NCBI GenBank assembly: GCA_025997455.1
Contig: BNUP01000073.1
Location: 1 to 11,065 of the forward strand
From: Fibrobacterales bacterium
Lineage (GTDB): Bacteria; Fibrobacterota; Fibrobacteria; Fibrobacterales; Fibrobacteraceae
Direction: 5' to 3'
Length of the DNA: 11,065 bases
In this document: positions 5,819-11,065 of the stretch, piece by piece
How positions within the stretch are numbered: the first letter of the stretch is position 1
Layout of the letters: each line of letters begins with the position of its first letter
Program-made: the position numbers and the translations under genes
The notes under the pieces: generated by a model
The model's database searches: none
What the model saw: the letters and a program-made list of their open reading frames with translations, nothing else
Told to the model about the DNA's origin: nothing

Positions 5819-5860
5819 GGTAACCTCTACCAACCTCTTAGGAGGTTAATAGAGGTTACC
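5819..5860. repeat. Hairpin C, copy 2 of the 42-bp palindromic element
   Basis: GGTAACCTCTA (5819-5829) pairs with TAGAGGTTACC (5850-5860). Inside are a CC/AA internal loop and a perfect AACCTC/GAGGTT inner stem with a TTAG loop. The TAA stop codon of the hipA-like gene (5856-5858) lies inside the right arm, so the hairpin forms at the very end of that mRNA. No T-tract follows on the minus strand. The 16 bp before it match the sequence before copy 1 at 14 of 16 positions. Confidence 0.87.
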
Positions 5861-6989
5861 GTAACATTTTTATTCTTATTTTTAAGGAATGCAATAAAGT
5901 TTTTGCCCGTCCCGTTTCCATAAATTGGCTTGGCTTAAAAATCTCATAAAATTCATCATCTATGTTCAATAAAGCATCAAAATTGAACCTGTCAAAATTC
6001 TCAACTAATTTTATTTGTTCAGTATGGTCGCCTTTAAACGGCTTGCTCGGTATTTTATATTCAGGTTTAATACTATGTGCATATTCGTTATACCAGAAGG
6101 AAGTTCCACAATCAAAAATGGGAGCAATTCCTATCCACTCCAAAGTATCGGCATTGCGGACTGCACCAAAATTATTAAAATGCCTGTCCACATTGGCAAT
6201 TAAAAAATCTGTCACAAGCATATTTTCTAAATCGGCTCTTGCGTTTGCAATGCCAAGGCTTTCGCAACTCTCTAAAAAATGCTCATAAATTGAAATATGA
6301 TTTAATCTTTTTTTGCTTGTAAACAAAATGTTCCACGCACTGATTAACTCCGTTTGAGTATCTATAAAATCTTCGCACGCACTAATAGGGAAGTCGTTAA
6401 TGAAAGAATAAGTGTATTCCACATGGCGAATGCTAAGCCTTTTCATAATCAAAGATGCCAAGACCTCGTTCAACGGTTCTTGATAGTAGGGACCGCTCCC
6501 GCCTTTTAATAAAATTCTTTTGCCGTTTTGAATGATCCATTTTTTTTTGAGCCAGCCATCGCTTGTATTATCAGGAGAGACCAAGTGCGGTTTCCCTTTA
6601 GGTTCTTTGCCAAAAAGTGCGTCTCCCACATCTTCCGAAAATTCATTATCAAAAAAATTGATGTCTTCCCATTGGAGGGGGTTGCTCGGGCGGTTCACCC
6701 AGTATTGATCGCTAAGCCCCAAGGCAAAGCATTTTTCGAGTAAAACTCTTGTAGAGCAAACCTGCAAAAGTTCTAACGCCTCCTGCAACCCGGAACGACT
6801 CGCTGGTATTGTTCGACTCAGCCACCAATTGTTAAGTGCCTTTCTATTCACCACGCCGTTTTCAAAACCAACCCCCACAGGAATATGCTCCGCGTTATGC
6901 ACGGTCAAAATTTTCACAATAGCATCCACTTCTTGATCGAGTTCAAAATCAAGAACGGGAACTTTTTTGTGCATTAAGGTGTAGAGCAT
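5856..6989 (-). CDS. HipA-like serine/threonine kinase domain protein, no HipB partner
   Basis: The 377-residue protein combines an N-terminal helical region of about 125 residues with a HipA-type kinase core. The N-terminal region has NWWLSRTIPASRSG (54-67), LSDQYWVN (92-99) and WEDINFFDNEFSEDVGD (107-123). The core has a nucleotide-binding segment RILLKGG (158-164), EPLNEVLAS (171-179), the catalytic loop NVDRHFNNFG (266-275, with D268 and N273), and the metal-binding IFDCGTSFW (291-299, D293). HipA proteins phosphorylate targets such as GltX in toxin-antitoxin systems. This N-terminal architecture is common in Firmicutes annotations, which hints at transfer. No hipB-like antitoxin gene adjoins it. 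ATG 6989 was chosen over upstream TTG 6998 because it stands 7 nt from TTTCTACCTT, as at ribE; ATG 6974 is another possibility. Both flanks are repeat-rich. Its role as toxin or signalling kinase is unproven. Confidence 0.85.
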   Translation of the reverse strand: MLYTLMHKKVPVLDFELDQEVDAIVKILTVHNAEHIPVGVGFENGVVNRKALNNWWLSRTIPASRSGLQEALELLQVCSTRVLLEKCFALGLSDQYWVNRPSNPLQWEDINFFDNEFSEDVGDALFGKEPKGKPHLVSPDNTSDGWLKKKWIIQNGKRILLKGGSGPYYQEPLNEVLASLIMKRLSIRHVEYTYSFINDFPISACEDFIDTQTELISAWNILFTSKKRLNHISIYEHFLESCESLGIANARADLENMLVTDFLIANVDRHFNNFGAVRNADTLEWIGIAPIFDCGTSFWYNEYAHSIKPEYKIPSKPFKGDHTEQIKLVENFDRFNFDALLNIDDEFYEIFKPSQFMETGRAKTLLHSLKIRIKMLR

Positions 6990-6996
6990 TGAAGTC

Positions 6997-7006
6997 AAGG
7001 TAGAAA
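6997..7006 (-). promoter_or_regulatory. TTTCTACCTT motif, putative -10 of the hipA-like gene
   Basis: This is the same decamer as upstream of ribE and at the same 7-nt distance from the ATG. The sequence further upstream is also related (a G/A-rich tract on the plus strand, then GGGTGT at the same offset), so the two promoter regions look like copies of one repeat. Confidence 0.5.
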
Positions 7007-7030
7007 AAAATTGGGAGTAGGGTGTGGGGA

Positions 7031-7086
7031 GTGTAAAGTTATTATTCTCTACTCTCTACTCTTTTCACTTTACACTTTCAACTCTT
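7031..7086. repeat. 56-bp dispersed repeat, copy 1
   Basis: This stretch is identical to 10575-10630 at 54 of 56 positions. The first 43 bp match exactly, starting GTGTAAAGTTATTATTCTC. Within it GTGTAAAGT (7031-7039) and ACTTTACAC (7067-7075) form a 9-bp inverted repeat. It lies between the hipA-like gene and metXW. Confidence 0.9.
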
Positions 7087-7193
7087 GCACTGCAGAGGCA
7101 ACCCTCTCCCCTCCCTGCACTGCCGAGTTCGCGTTAGTGCTTTAGCACGACCGAGCGAAACGAGGGAACGCCCAAACACACACCCCCCATCGT

Positions 7194-7220
7194 TAAGTCG
7201 TGCTTTCACGGCACGACTTA
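7194..7220. repeat. Hairpin, 10-bp perfect stem
   Basis: TAAGTCGTGC (7194-7203) pairs with GCACGACTTA (7211-7220) around a 7-nt loop. It stands about 70 bp before the metXW start. No T-tract follows on either strand. The sequence just before it (7136-7170) carries AGTGCTTTAGCAC and GACCGAGCGAAACGAGG, which look like dispersed repeat material. Confidence 0.75.
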
Positions 7221-7225
7221 CGCCT

Positions 7226-7261
7226 CCCCCCGTTCGGGATGCCCGCAGGGCTAACGGGGGG
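7226..7261. repeat. GC-rich hairpin directly before the metXW promoter motif
   Basis: CCCCCCGTT (7226-7234) pairs with AACGGGGGG (7253-7261), and an inner GCCC/GGGC stem lies at 7241-7251. It is followed by AAAAAG and then TTTCTACCTT. With no T-tract after it, it is unlikely to be a simple terminator for either strand. It ends 25 bp before the metXW ATG. Confidence 0.75.
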
Positions 7262-7267
7262 AAAAAG

Positions 7268-7277
7268 TTTCTACCTT
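7268..7277 (+). promoter_or_regulatory. TTTCTACCTT motif, putative -10 of metXW
   Basis: The motif ends 9 nt before the metXW ATG and is preceded by GGAAAAAG, as in the fibro-slime promoter. The position where a -35 would lie falls inside the GC-rich hairpin and has no TTGACA-like sequence. Confidence 0.5.
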
Positions 7278-7286
7278 TCCACCGCT

Positions 7287-9074
7287 ATGAATTCCGCCAC
7301 CTCAACCGCATTTGCACCAAAGCCGCTCGGCATTGTGCAGGAAAAAGATTTTCTCTACTCTCGCGATGGCGGAGTTAAACTTGAGAGTGGCGAGTTTTTG
7401 CCCGAAGTAAATATTCGCTACGAAACTTACGGCAATTTTAGAGAAGGTAAATCGCCCGTAATTTGGATTTGCAGTCCGCTAACGGCAGATGCACACGCCG
7501 CAGGATATTTGAGTGAAGACCCCAGAAGTGTGGGTTGGTGGGATGCACTCATAGGTTCGGGCAAGGCAATAGACACCGATATATTTTTTGTTGTTTGCAG
7601 TAATATTCTCGGCGGATGCAGAGGCACAACCGGTCCGTCTTCCATTGACCCCCGCACAAAAAAAACTTACGGTGCGGAGTTTCCGAGATTTACCATTACC
7701 GATATGGTGAAGGTGCAAAAGTTGCTCGCCGAACATTTGAAAATTGAAAAAATTTTTGCGGTGTTGGGCGGCTCTATGGGCGGTTTTCAAGCGATAACTT
7801 GGGCTTTGGAATACCCAGATTTCGTGGAAAAATGTGCGGTAATAGCGAGCGGAACACAACTCTCATCGCAGGCGATAGGCTTTGAAATAATCGGGCGAAA
7901 TATAATTTTAAGCGATGAAAATTTTAACGGAGGCAATTACTCCGCAGAAAAAAAACCGGCAAAGGGTTTGTCAAATGCACGGCAGGTTGCACATATAACC
8001 TACCTCTCTCCCGAATCTATGCAGAACAAATTCGACCACACAAAAGACAGCCCGAACAACCCAAAAAACTTTTACACCGGTTTTGCACTCGAAAATTATT
8101 TGAATCATCAGGGTGAAAAATTTGTCGACAGGTTCGATGCAAACAGTTATTTACATTTAACTTGGGCGATGGATAATTTTAATTTGGAAAAGAAATACGG
8201 CACTCTTGAAAATGCGGTGTCTCGCCTGAAAGCGGAATTTTTGAATGTGCATTTGAGCAGTGATTGGCTCTTTACACCTGCGGAATCTTATAGATTGACA
8301 TTCGCCTTGCTCAACAAAAAAAAGATAGTGACGAGCGTGGAGTTAAATACAACTTTGGGGCACGACGGTTTTTTGTTGGAAGTGAGTGATTTGGGTGCGG
8401 TGGTTTCACGGTTTTTGGATATTCGCCTTCCCGAAAAACGAAACGAAAATTTTACAAAATCGGCATTTTCGAGTGTGGAAGATATTAGCAGAATTTCGGC
8501 ATTTGTCCCTAAGGGCGCGAGCGTGCTCGACATTGGGTGCGGCGACGGACGATTACTCGATGCATTGTGGCGAACAAATCAAGTGACGGGAGTTGGGTTT
8601 GACCGCTCTTTTGAAGGCGTTTTACACTGCTTGGATTACAATGTTCCGGTTATTCAACAGGACTTGGATAAAAACGGTTTAGCGAGAATTGCAGATAACA
8701 GTTTTGATGTGGTTGTGTTTAACAGAACTTTGCAAGAGGTGCAAAATCCAAAGGAAGTTTTGAGGGAAATTTTGAGAATAGGAAAACAGGCGGTTGTGAC
8801 TTTCCCAAACTTTGGTAATTGGAAAGTTAGAAAAGATATTCTGCTGAGCGGCAGAATGCCTAAGAGTAAATCCTTGCCTTACGAATGGTATAGCACGCCG
8901 AATATTCATCTTTTCACATTGAGCGATTTTAACGCATTGTGCAAAGATGAGAATATTAAAATCAAGGTTTTGGAGTTTGTGAATAACGGCTTTTTGAGCG
9001 GATTATTTACAAGATTAAACCTTGCAAATTTGGGTGCGGAACAAGTCATCGCCCTTATTTGCAAAGAATCTTAG
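7287..9074 (+). CDS. metX: Homoserine O-acyltransferase MetX fused to MetW
   Basis: One 595-residue chain carries two methionine-pathway proteins. Residues about 14-380 are MetX, an alpha/beta-hydrolase that acylates L-homoserine. It shows SPLTADAHAAG (63-73), LGGCRGTTGPSSIDP (108-122), the nucleophile elbow LGGSMGG (S163), the acid SSDWLF (D326), and the histidine GHDGFLLE (H359). Residues about 403-595 are MetW, a SAM-methyltransferase-fold protein. It shows VLDIGCGDGRLL (413-424), VIQQDL (455-460), VVTFPNFGNWKVR (503-515) and SKSLPYEWYSTPNIHL (527-542). A linker of roughly 20 residues joins them. MetX and MetW are often adjacent genes, and MetW is reported to assist MetX, so fusion supports a physical complex. 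Whether the donor is acetyl- or succinyl-CoA is not settled by the sequence. ATG 7287 was chosen over TTG 7200 because alignment to MetX begins after it and the upstream part is a GC hairpin. Confidence 0.95.
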   Translation: MNSATSTAFAPKPLGIVQEKDFLYSRDGGVKLESGEFLPEVNIRYETYGNFREGKSPVIWICSPLTADAHAAGYLSEDPRSVGWWDALIGSGKAIDTDIFFVVCSNILGGCRGTTGPSSIDPRTKKTYGAEFPRFTITDMVKVQKLLAEHLKIEKIFAVLGGSMGGFQAITWALEYPDFVEKCAVIASGTQLSSQAIGFEIIGRNIILSDENFNGGNYSAEKKPAKGLSNARQVAHITYLSPESMQNKFDHTKDSPNNPKNFYTGFALENYLNHQGEKFVDRFDANSYLHLTWAMDNFNLEKKYGTLENAVSRLKAEFLNVHLSSDWLFTPAESYRLTFALLNKKKIVTSVELNTTLGHDGFLLEVSDLGAVVSRFLDIRLPEKRNENFTKSAFSSVEDISRISAFVPKGASVLDIGCGDGRLLDALWRTNQVTGVGFDRSFEGVLHCLDYNVPVIQQDLDKNGLARIADNSFDVVVFNRTLQEVQNPKEVLREILRIGKQAVVTFPNFGNWKVRKDILLSGRMPKSKSLPYEWYSTPNIHLFTLSDFNALCKDENIKIKVLEFVNNGFLSGLFTRLNLANLGAEQVIALICKES

Positions 9075-9079
9075 GGAAT

Positions 9080-9102
9080 TTCCAAAAATTGAATTTTTAG
9101 AA
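9080..9102. terminator. Possible bidirectional terminator between metXW and the ompA gene
   Basis: The 42-bp gap between convergent genes contains AAAAATT-G-AATTTTT (9084-9098) flanked by TTC and GAA, an inverted repeat with one mismatch. It reads similarly on both strands and gives an A-tract followed by a T-tract. The stem is AT-only, so termination strength is doubtful. Confidence 0.35.
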
Positions 9103-9116
9103 GTTACCCTTAATAA

Positions 9117-10112
9117 CTATTTATCCTGAATAACGAGTTCAACGCGGCGATTTTTTGCTCTGCCCGCCTCGGTGCTGTTGTCCGCAATGGGTTTGGTTAA
9201 ACCGTAGCCAACCGAAGTCAAATTCTTCTTTGTAACACCGCGTTCAATAAGGTAATTCTTAACACCGTCTGCTCTCTGCTGACTCAATTTTTTGTTGGCA
9301 TCTGCTTTACCCACATTGTCGGTGTGCCCTTCAACGATAACTTTAGAATCGGCAAGCAGAGTCTTTAAGATAGCCGCAACTTCAGCGAGATTAACCTTCA
9401 ATTCCTGCGTTAAATCCGCTTTGCCTGTTTCAAAAAGAATGTCGCTTAAAGCGAGAATTGTTCCGCGGGCATCTCTATAAACGCTTATGTTTTTGCTCTG
9501 CATTTTTTGCAATCTCTCATCTGCCTCGCGTTTTTGTTTCGCTAAAAGTGAATCCTTTTCGGCAAGAGCCTTATCTTTTTCCGACAATGCTTTTGACTGA
9601 TTTGCCAACTCCTCCGCAAGTCGTGCTTTTTCGAGAGAATCCTTTTCGGCTTGCTCTTTTGCCAATCGTTCCGCACGGGCTTTTTCGTCGGAGAGCGAGT
9701 TAGCCAAGTAATTCGCCTCATTTGCCTTGCCTGCCCAAATCGCTATGAGTTGGCTCTGAATCGAAGATAATTCCTTTTGAGAGGAAATCTGTTTTTGAGT
9801 TAAAGAATCGAGTGATTGGCGCAGAGCCGCATTATCAAGTGCGGTTTTTAGGAGTTCAACCGCCGCCTCGCAATTTTTGAGTTCAGCGTTATAGAGTTTT
9901 TTCTGGTCTCCGCCCAAGTCTTTGGGAGTCGGGTATAGAGACTCTAACTCGGCTATGCGGGTATATACCTGCGAATAGATACGGTCGGCTGCTGCATCTC
10001 TGGGATAGGAGTTTGCGAGTGCATCAAAGTTGGTTTTGCAGGGGATTGTGTCGGCAGTTGCGGCGAATGTGCTTGCAACGAGTAGAGCGGTTACTAATAA
10101 TATTTTTTTCAT
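9117..10112 (-). CDS. OmpA-family outer-membrane/peptidoglycan-anchoring protein with coiled coil
   Basis: The 331-residue protein starts with a signal peptide (MKKILLVTALLVASTFAATA, then D), so it is exported. An N-terminal helical part (about 25-110) is followed by a long Ala/Glu/Lys/Leu-rich coiled coil (about 110-210), with repeats such as ALSEKDKALAEKDSLLAKQ. The C-terminal OmpA domain (about 215-331) includes ILFETGKADL, VIVEGHTDNVG, LSQQRADGVKNYL, SVGYG and KNRRVELVI, the peptidoglycan-binding signature with its key Asp and Arg. No beta-barrel is evident, so it probably spans the periplasm through the coiled coil rather than forming a pore. The ATG at 10112 has GGAG 5 nt upstream. It follows the lipoprotein gene by 9 bp and is surely co-transcribed with it. 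Partners in tethering the outer membrane are inferred, not shown. Confidence 0.93.
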   Translation of the reverse strand: MKKILLVTALLVASTFAATADTIPCKTNFDALANSYPRDAAADRIYSQVYTRIAELESLYPTPKDLGGDQKKLYNAELKNCEAAVELLKTALDNAALRQSLDSLTQKQISSQKELSSIQSQLIAIWAGKANEANYLANSLSDEKARAERLAKEQAEKDSLEKARLAEELANQSKALSEKDKALAEKDSLLAKQKREADERLQKMQSKNISVYRDARGTILALSDILFETGKADLTQELKVNLAEVAAILKTLLADSKVIVEGHTDNVGKADANKKLSQQRADGVKNYLIERGVTKKNLTSVGYGLTKPIADNSTEAGRAKNRRVELVIQDK

Positions 10113-10121
10113 AAAATCTCC

Positions 10122-10514
10122 TTATTGGTTGATGACCTGTTCTTTGGGTGCGGTTTTTCTTTCGTCTAAAACACTGCGATAAATTTCGAGCGAGTCGTTT
10201 AAGGTTGTCAAATTTGCATTTGCCTTTGCAGTTTCGTCGGCGAGTTTCGCCTGTTCCTGCTTTACCCTTGCAAGTTGCAACTGCAATATAGCCTCATCCG
10301 CATAAATGTAAGCAGCCTCCGTTTGCTTATCTTTGTTCTGCTTGTTCGCCTCTGCAATGAGAGAATCAACTGCAGGGTTTGTTACACCTTGTGCCGCAGA
10401 AAGATTTTTAAGCGTTTCCGCTTCCAATATGGTGGGATTCACCACCCCTGCACGCTTTGAAGCACAAGACACGAACATAGTCGCACTCAATGCTATCAGT
10501 AGAACTTTTTTCAC
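10122..10514 (-). CDS. Small helical lipoprotein (DUF4398-like)
   Basis: The 130-residue protein begins MKKVLLIALSATMFVSC, a signal peptide with a lipobox-like end (FVSC) and C17 as the likely lipidated cysteine; phenylalanine at -3 is unusual. The rest is helical and Ala/Gln/Glu-rich, including EAAYIYADEAILQLQLARVK (about 66-85), as in DUF4398 lipoproteins that often accompany OmpA-family genes. GTG at 10514 is chosen as start because GGAGG lies 5 nt upstream and the signal peptide then begins with MKK; the earlier TTG at 10526 would put four residues, and that Shine-Dalgarno, inside the gene. It is the first gene of an operon with the OmpA-family protein and probably acts with it at the outer membrane. 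Its precise function is unknown. Confidence 0.83.
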   Translation of the reverse strand: MKKVLLIALSATMFVSCASKRAGVVNPTILEAETLKNLSAAQGVTNPAVDSLIAEANKQNKDKQTEAAYIYADEAILQLQLARVKQEQAKLADETAKANANLTTLNDSLEIYRSVLDERKTAPKEQVINQ

Positions 10515-10542
10515 AAAGACCTCCAATTGTTTGGTAAGGGGA

Positions 10543-10552
10543 AAGGTAGAAA
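10543..10552 (-). promoter_or_regulatory. TTTCTACCTT motif, putative -10 of the lipoprotein-ompA operon
   Basis: This is the same decamer as at ribE, hipA and metXW, but here it lies 28 nt before the GTG. The transcript would have a leader of about 20 nt carrying the GGAGG Shine-Dalgarno. It directly follows the right arm of the 21-bp inverted repeat when read on the minus strand. Confidence 0.5.
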
Positions 10553-10553
10553 A

Positions 10554-10627
10554 AGTTGAACGAGTAAAGTGAAAGTGTAAAGTTATTATTCTCTACTCTC
10601 TACTCTTTTCACTTTACTCGTTCAACT
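10554..10627 (-). terminator. 21-bp perfect inverted repeat, possible terminator of the Rpn-like gene
   Basis: Positions 10554-10574 (AGTTGAACGAGTAAAG and on) are the exact reverse complement of 10607-10627, with a 32-nt loop. Read on the minus strand, the hairpin is followed by a run of five T, so it could end transcription from the Rpn-like gene about 50 bp upstream. The loop plus the right arm is copy 2 of the 56-bp dispersed repeat. Confidence 0.5.
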
Positions 10628-10630
10628 CTT
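10575..10630. repeat. 56-bp dispersed repeat, copy 2
   Basis: It differs from 7031-7086 only at 10618 and 10620. These two differences matter: here the right part reads CTTTACTCG and pairs with the left arm outside the repeat (10554-10574), while in copy 1 it reads CTTTACACT and pairs with the internal GTGTAAAGT instead. Confidence 0.9.
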
Positions 10631-10679
10631 TTGTGGCGTTTCGTCACCAGCGAGCCGTAGGCGAAGCAACACACCGCGT

Positions 10680-11065
10680 TCACCTCAGTTTTGCTTTGAG
10701 TTCGTCTAAACTTCCAACGCTATCCAAAAGTTTTTTTAGATTAGAACGCTCGTGAGCCGCTCCCAGCGACTTACCCTGACTGATGCCTTGACTGATGCCC
10801 TGACTGATGCCTTCCTGCTTTGCAAATGCAAGTGCTTTATCGAAATCATATTCGCCGAATAACATATTGATAACCTCCGATGAATGTTGCGGAAGATAAT
10901 CCAAAAGAATGCTATGCGCTATGCAGTATTCAACAGCACGCGTTATGGCTTCCTCTAAATTATCGCTTTCCTTCTCAAACTCCCTAACTTTACCGATAAA
11001 TGTGGCATATCCATTCAATGCCTCGCTCTTTTGCTCCAATTCAGGATTATGACCTTTATTGATAT
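10680..11065 (-). CDS. Rpn family PD-(D/E)XK nuclease/putative transposase (partial, N-terminus beyond window)
   Basis: The frame is open from the window end to the TGA at 10680 (127 visible residues), so the apparent TTG start at 11039 is internal. The visible part begins INKGHNPELEQKSEALNGYATF and continues with VREFEKE, LEEAITRAVEYCIAHSILLDYL and EVINMLFGEYDFDKAL. This is the C-terminal half seen in the Rpn/TIGR01784 group of recombination-promoting nucleases; the catalytic PD-(D/E)XK core should lie outside the window. Near the C-terminus GISQGISQGISQGKSLG is encoded by three 12-bp tandem units at about 10769-10808. Such short repeats are common at this place in the family and can vary in number. 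These genes are multicopy accessory genes in many gut bacteria. Confidence 0.85.
   Translation of the reverse strand, partial: INKGHNPELEQKSEALNGYATFIGKVREFEKESDNLEEAITRAVEYCIAHSILLDYLPQHSSEVINMLFGEYDFDKALAFAKQEGISQGISQGISQGKSLGAAHERSNLKKLLDSVGSLDELKAKLR

Larger units (their letters stand above)
5456..5855. other. 400-bp repeat- and hairpin-rich intergenic spacer
   Basis: No convincing gene is present. From left to right it holds the ribE -10 motif, a G-rich heptamer array, a purine heptamer array, and a degenerate GTGTAAAGTTGAAAGTGG tract related to the 56-bp repeat at 7031 and 10575. Then come four hairpins (5646-5667, 5691-5712, 5719-5736, 5783-5809) and most of the 42-bp hairpin at 5819-5860. 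This density marks the boundary between the ribE operon and the accessory hipA-like gene. Confidence 0.75.

Noticed and set aside
5819..5860. The 42-bp hairpin as an intrinsic terminator of the hipA-like gene
   Set aside because: No T-tract follows on the minus strand, and an equivalent copy precedes a gene at 2551-2592. A repeat element explains both.
6990..6998. TTG start for the hipA-like protein
   Set aside because: It adds three residues that overlap the putative -10 motif. ATG 6989 has the same spacing to the motif as ribE.
7200..7286. An upstream TTG that would lengthen MetX-MetW by 29 residues
   Set aside because: The extension translates the GC-rich hairpin and the TTTCTACCTT motif. 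MetX homology begins only after the ATG at 7287.
11037..11039. TTG as the start of the Rpn-like protein
   Set aside because: The frame stays open to the window edge and the residues before it (INKGHNPE) match the family, so the codon is an internal leucine.

Overview
The window looks like chromosomal DNA from a Fibrobacter-type bacterium (phylum Fibrobacterota). The main reasons are a secreted fibro-slime domain protein, a lipoprotein/OmpA envelope pair, FCB-like promoter elements of the form TTTCTAnnTT, and start codons that often lack a Shine-Dalgarno sequence. This assignment is an inference from gene content. No rRNA or other taxonomic marker is present, and I see no tRNA, rRNA, CRISPR array or complete insertion sequence.

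Layout. (1) 1-2211, minus strand: the N-terminal 737 residues of a secreted fibro-slime protein, with a good sigma70-type promoter about 150 bp upstream. (2) 2212-2611: a gene-free stretch holding that promoter and three consecutive hairpins. (3) 2612-3569, plus strand: a DUF374 lysophospholipid acyltransferase-like gene, then an isolated flgB-like flagellar rod gene preceded by a near-perfect sigma54 promoter. (4) 3579-5455, minus strand: a tight operon, ribE - metallophosphoesterase - rlmH, in which ribE carries an in-frame insert of about 45 residues. (5) 5456-5855: repeat-rich intergenic DNA with G-rich heptamers and hairpins. (6) 5856-6989, minus strand: an orphan HipA-like kinase with repeats on both sides. 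(7) 6990-7286: more repeats and a GC-rich stem. (8) 7287-9074, plus strand: a metX-metW gene fusion for methionine biosynthesis. (9) 9117-10514, minus strand: a lipoprotein and OmpA-family operon. (10) 10515-10679: a large inverted repeat. (11) 10680-11065, minus strand: the C-terminal part of an Rpn/PD-(D/E)XK nuclease-transposase protein.

How it fits together. The conserved genes are housekeeping (riboflavin, rRNA methylation, methionine) or envelope functions (OmpA, lipoprotein, fibro-slime, acyltransferase). The HipA-like and Rpn-like genes are accessory, and both lie beside the repeat-rich spacers. Four genes share the motif TTTCTACCTT just upstream of their starts. In three of them the motif ends 7-9 nt before the ATG, which suggests leaderless transcription. 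The most unusual items are the sigma54-driven orphan flgB, the RibE insert, the MetX-MetW fusion, and a 42-bp hairpin element whose two copies differ by compensatory base changes.
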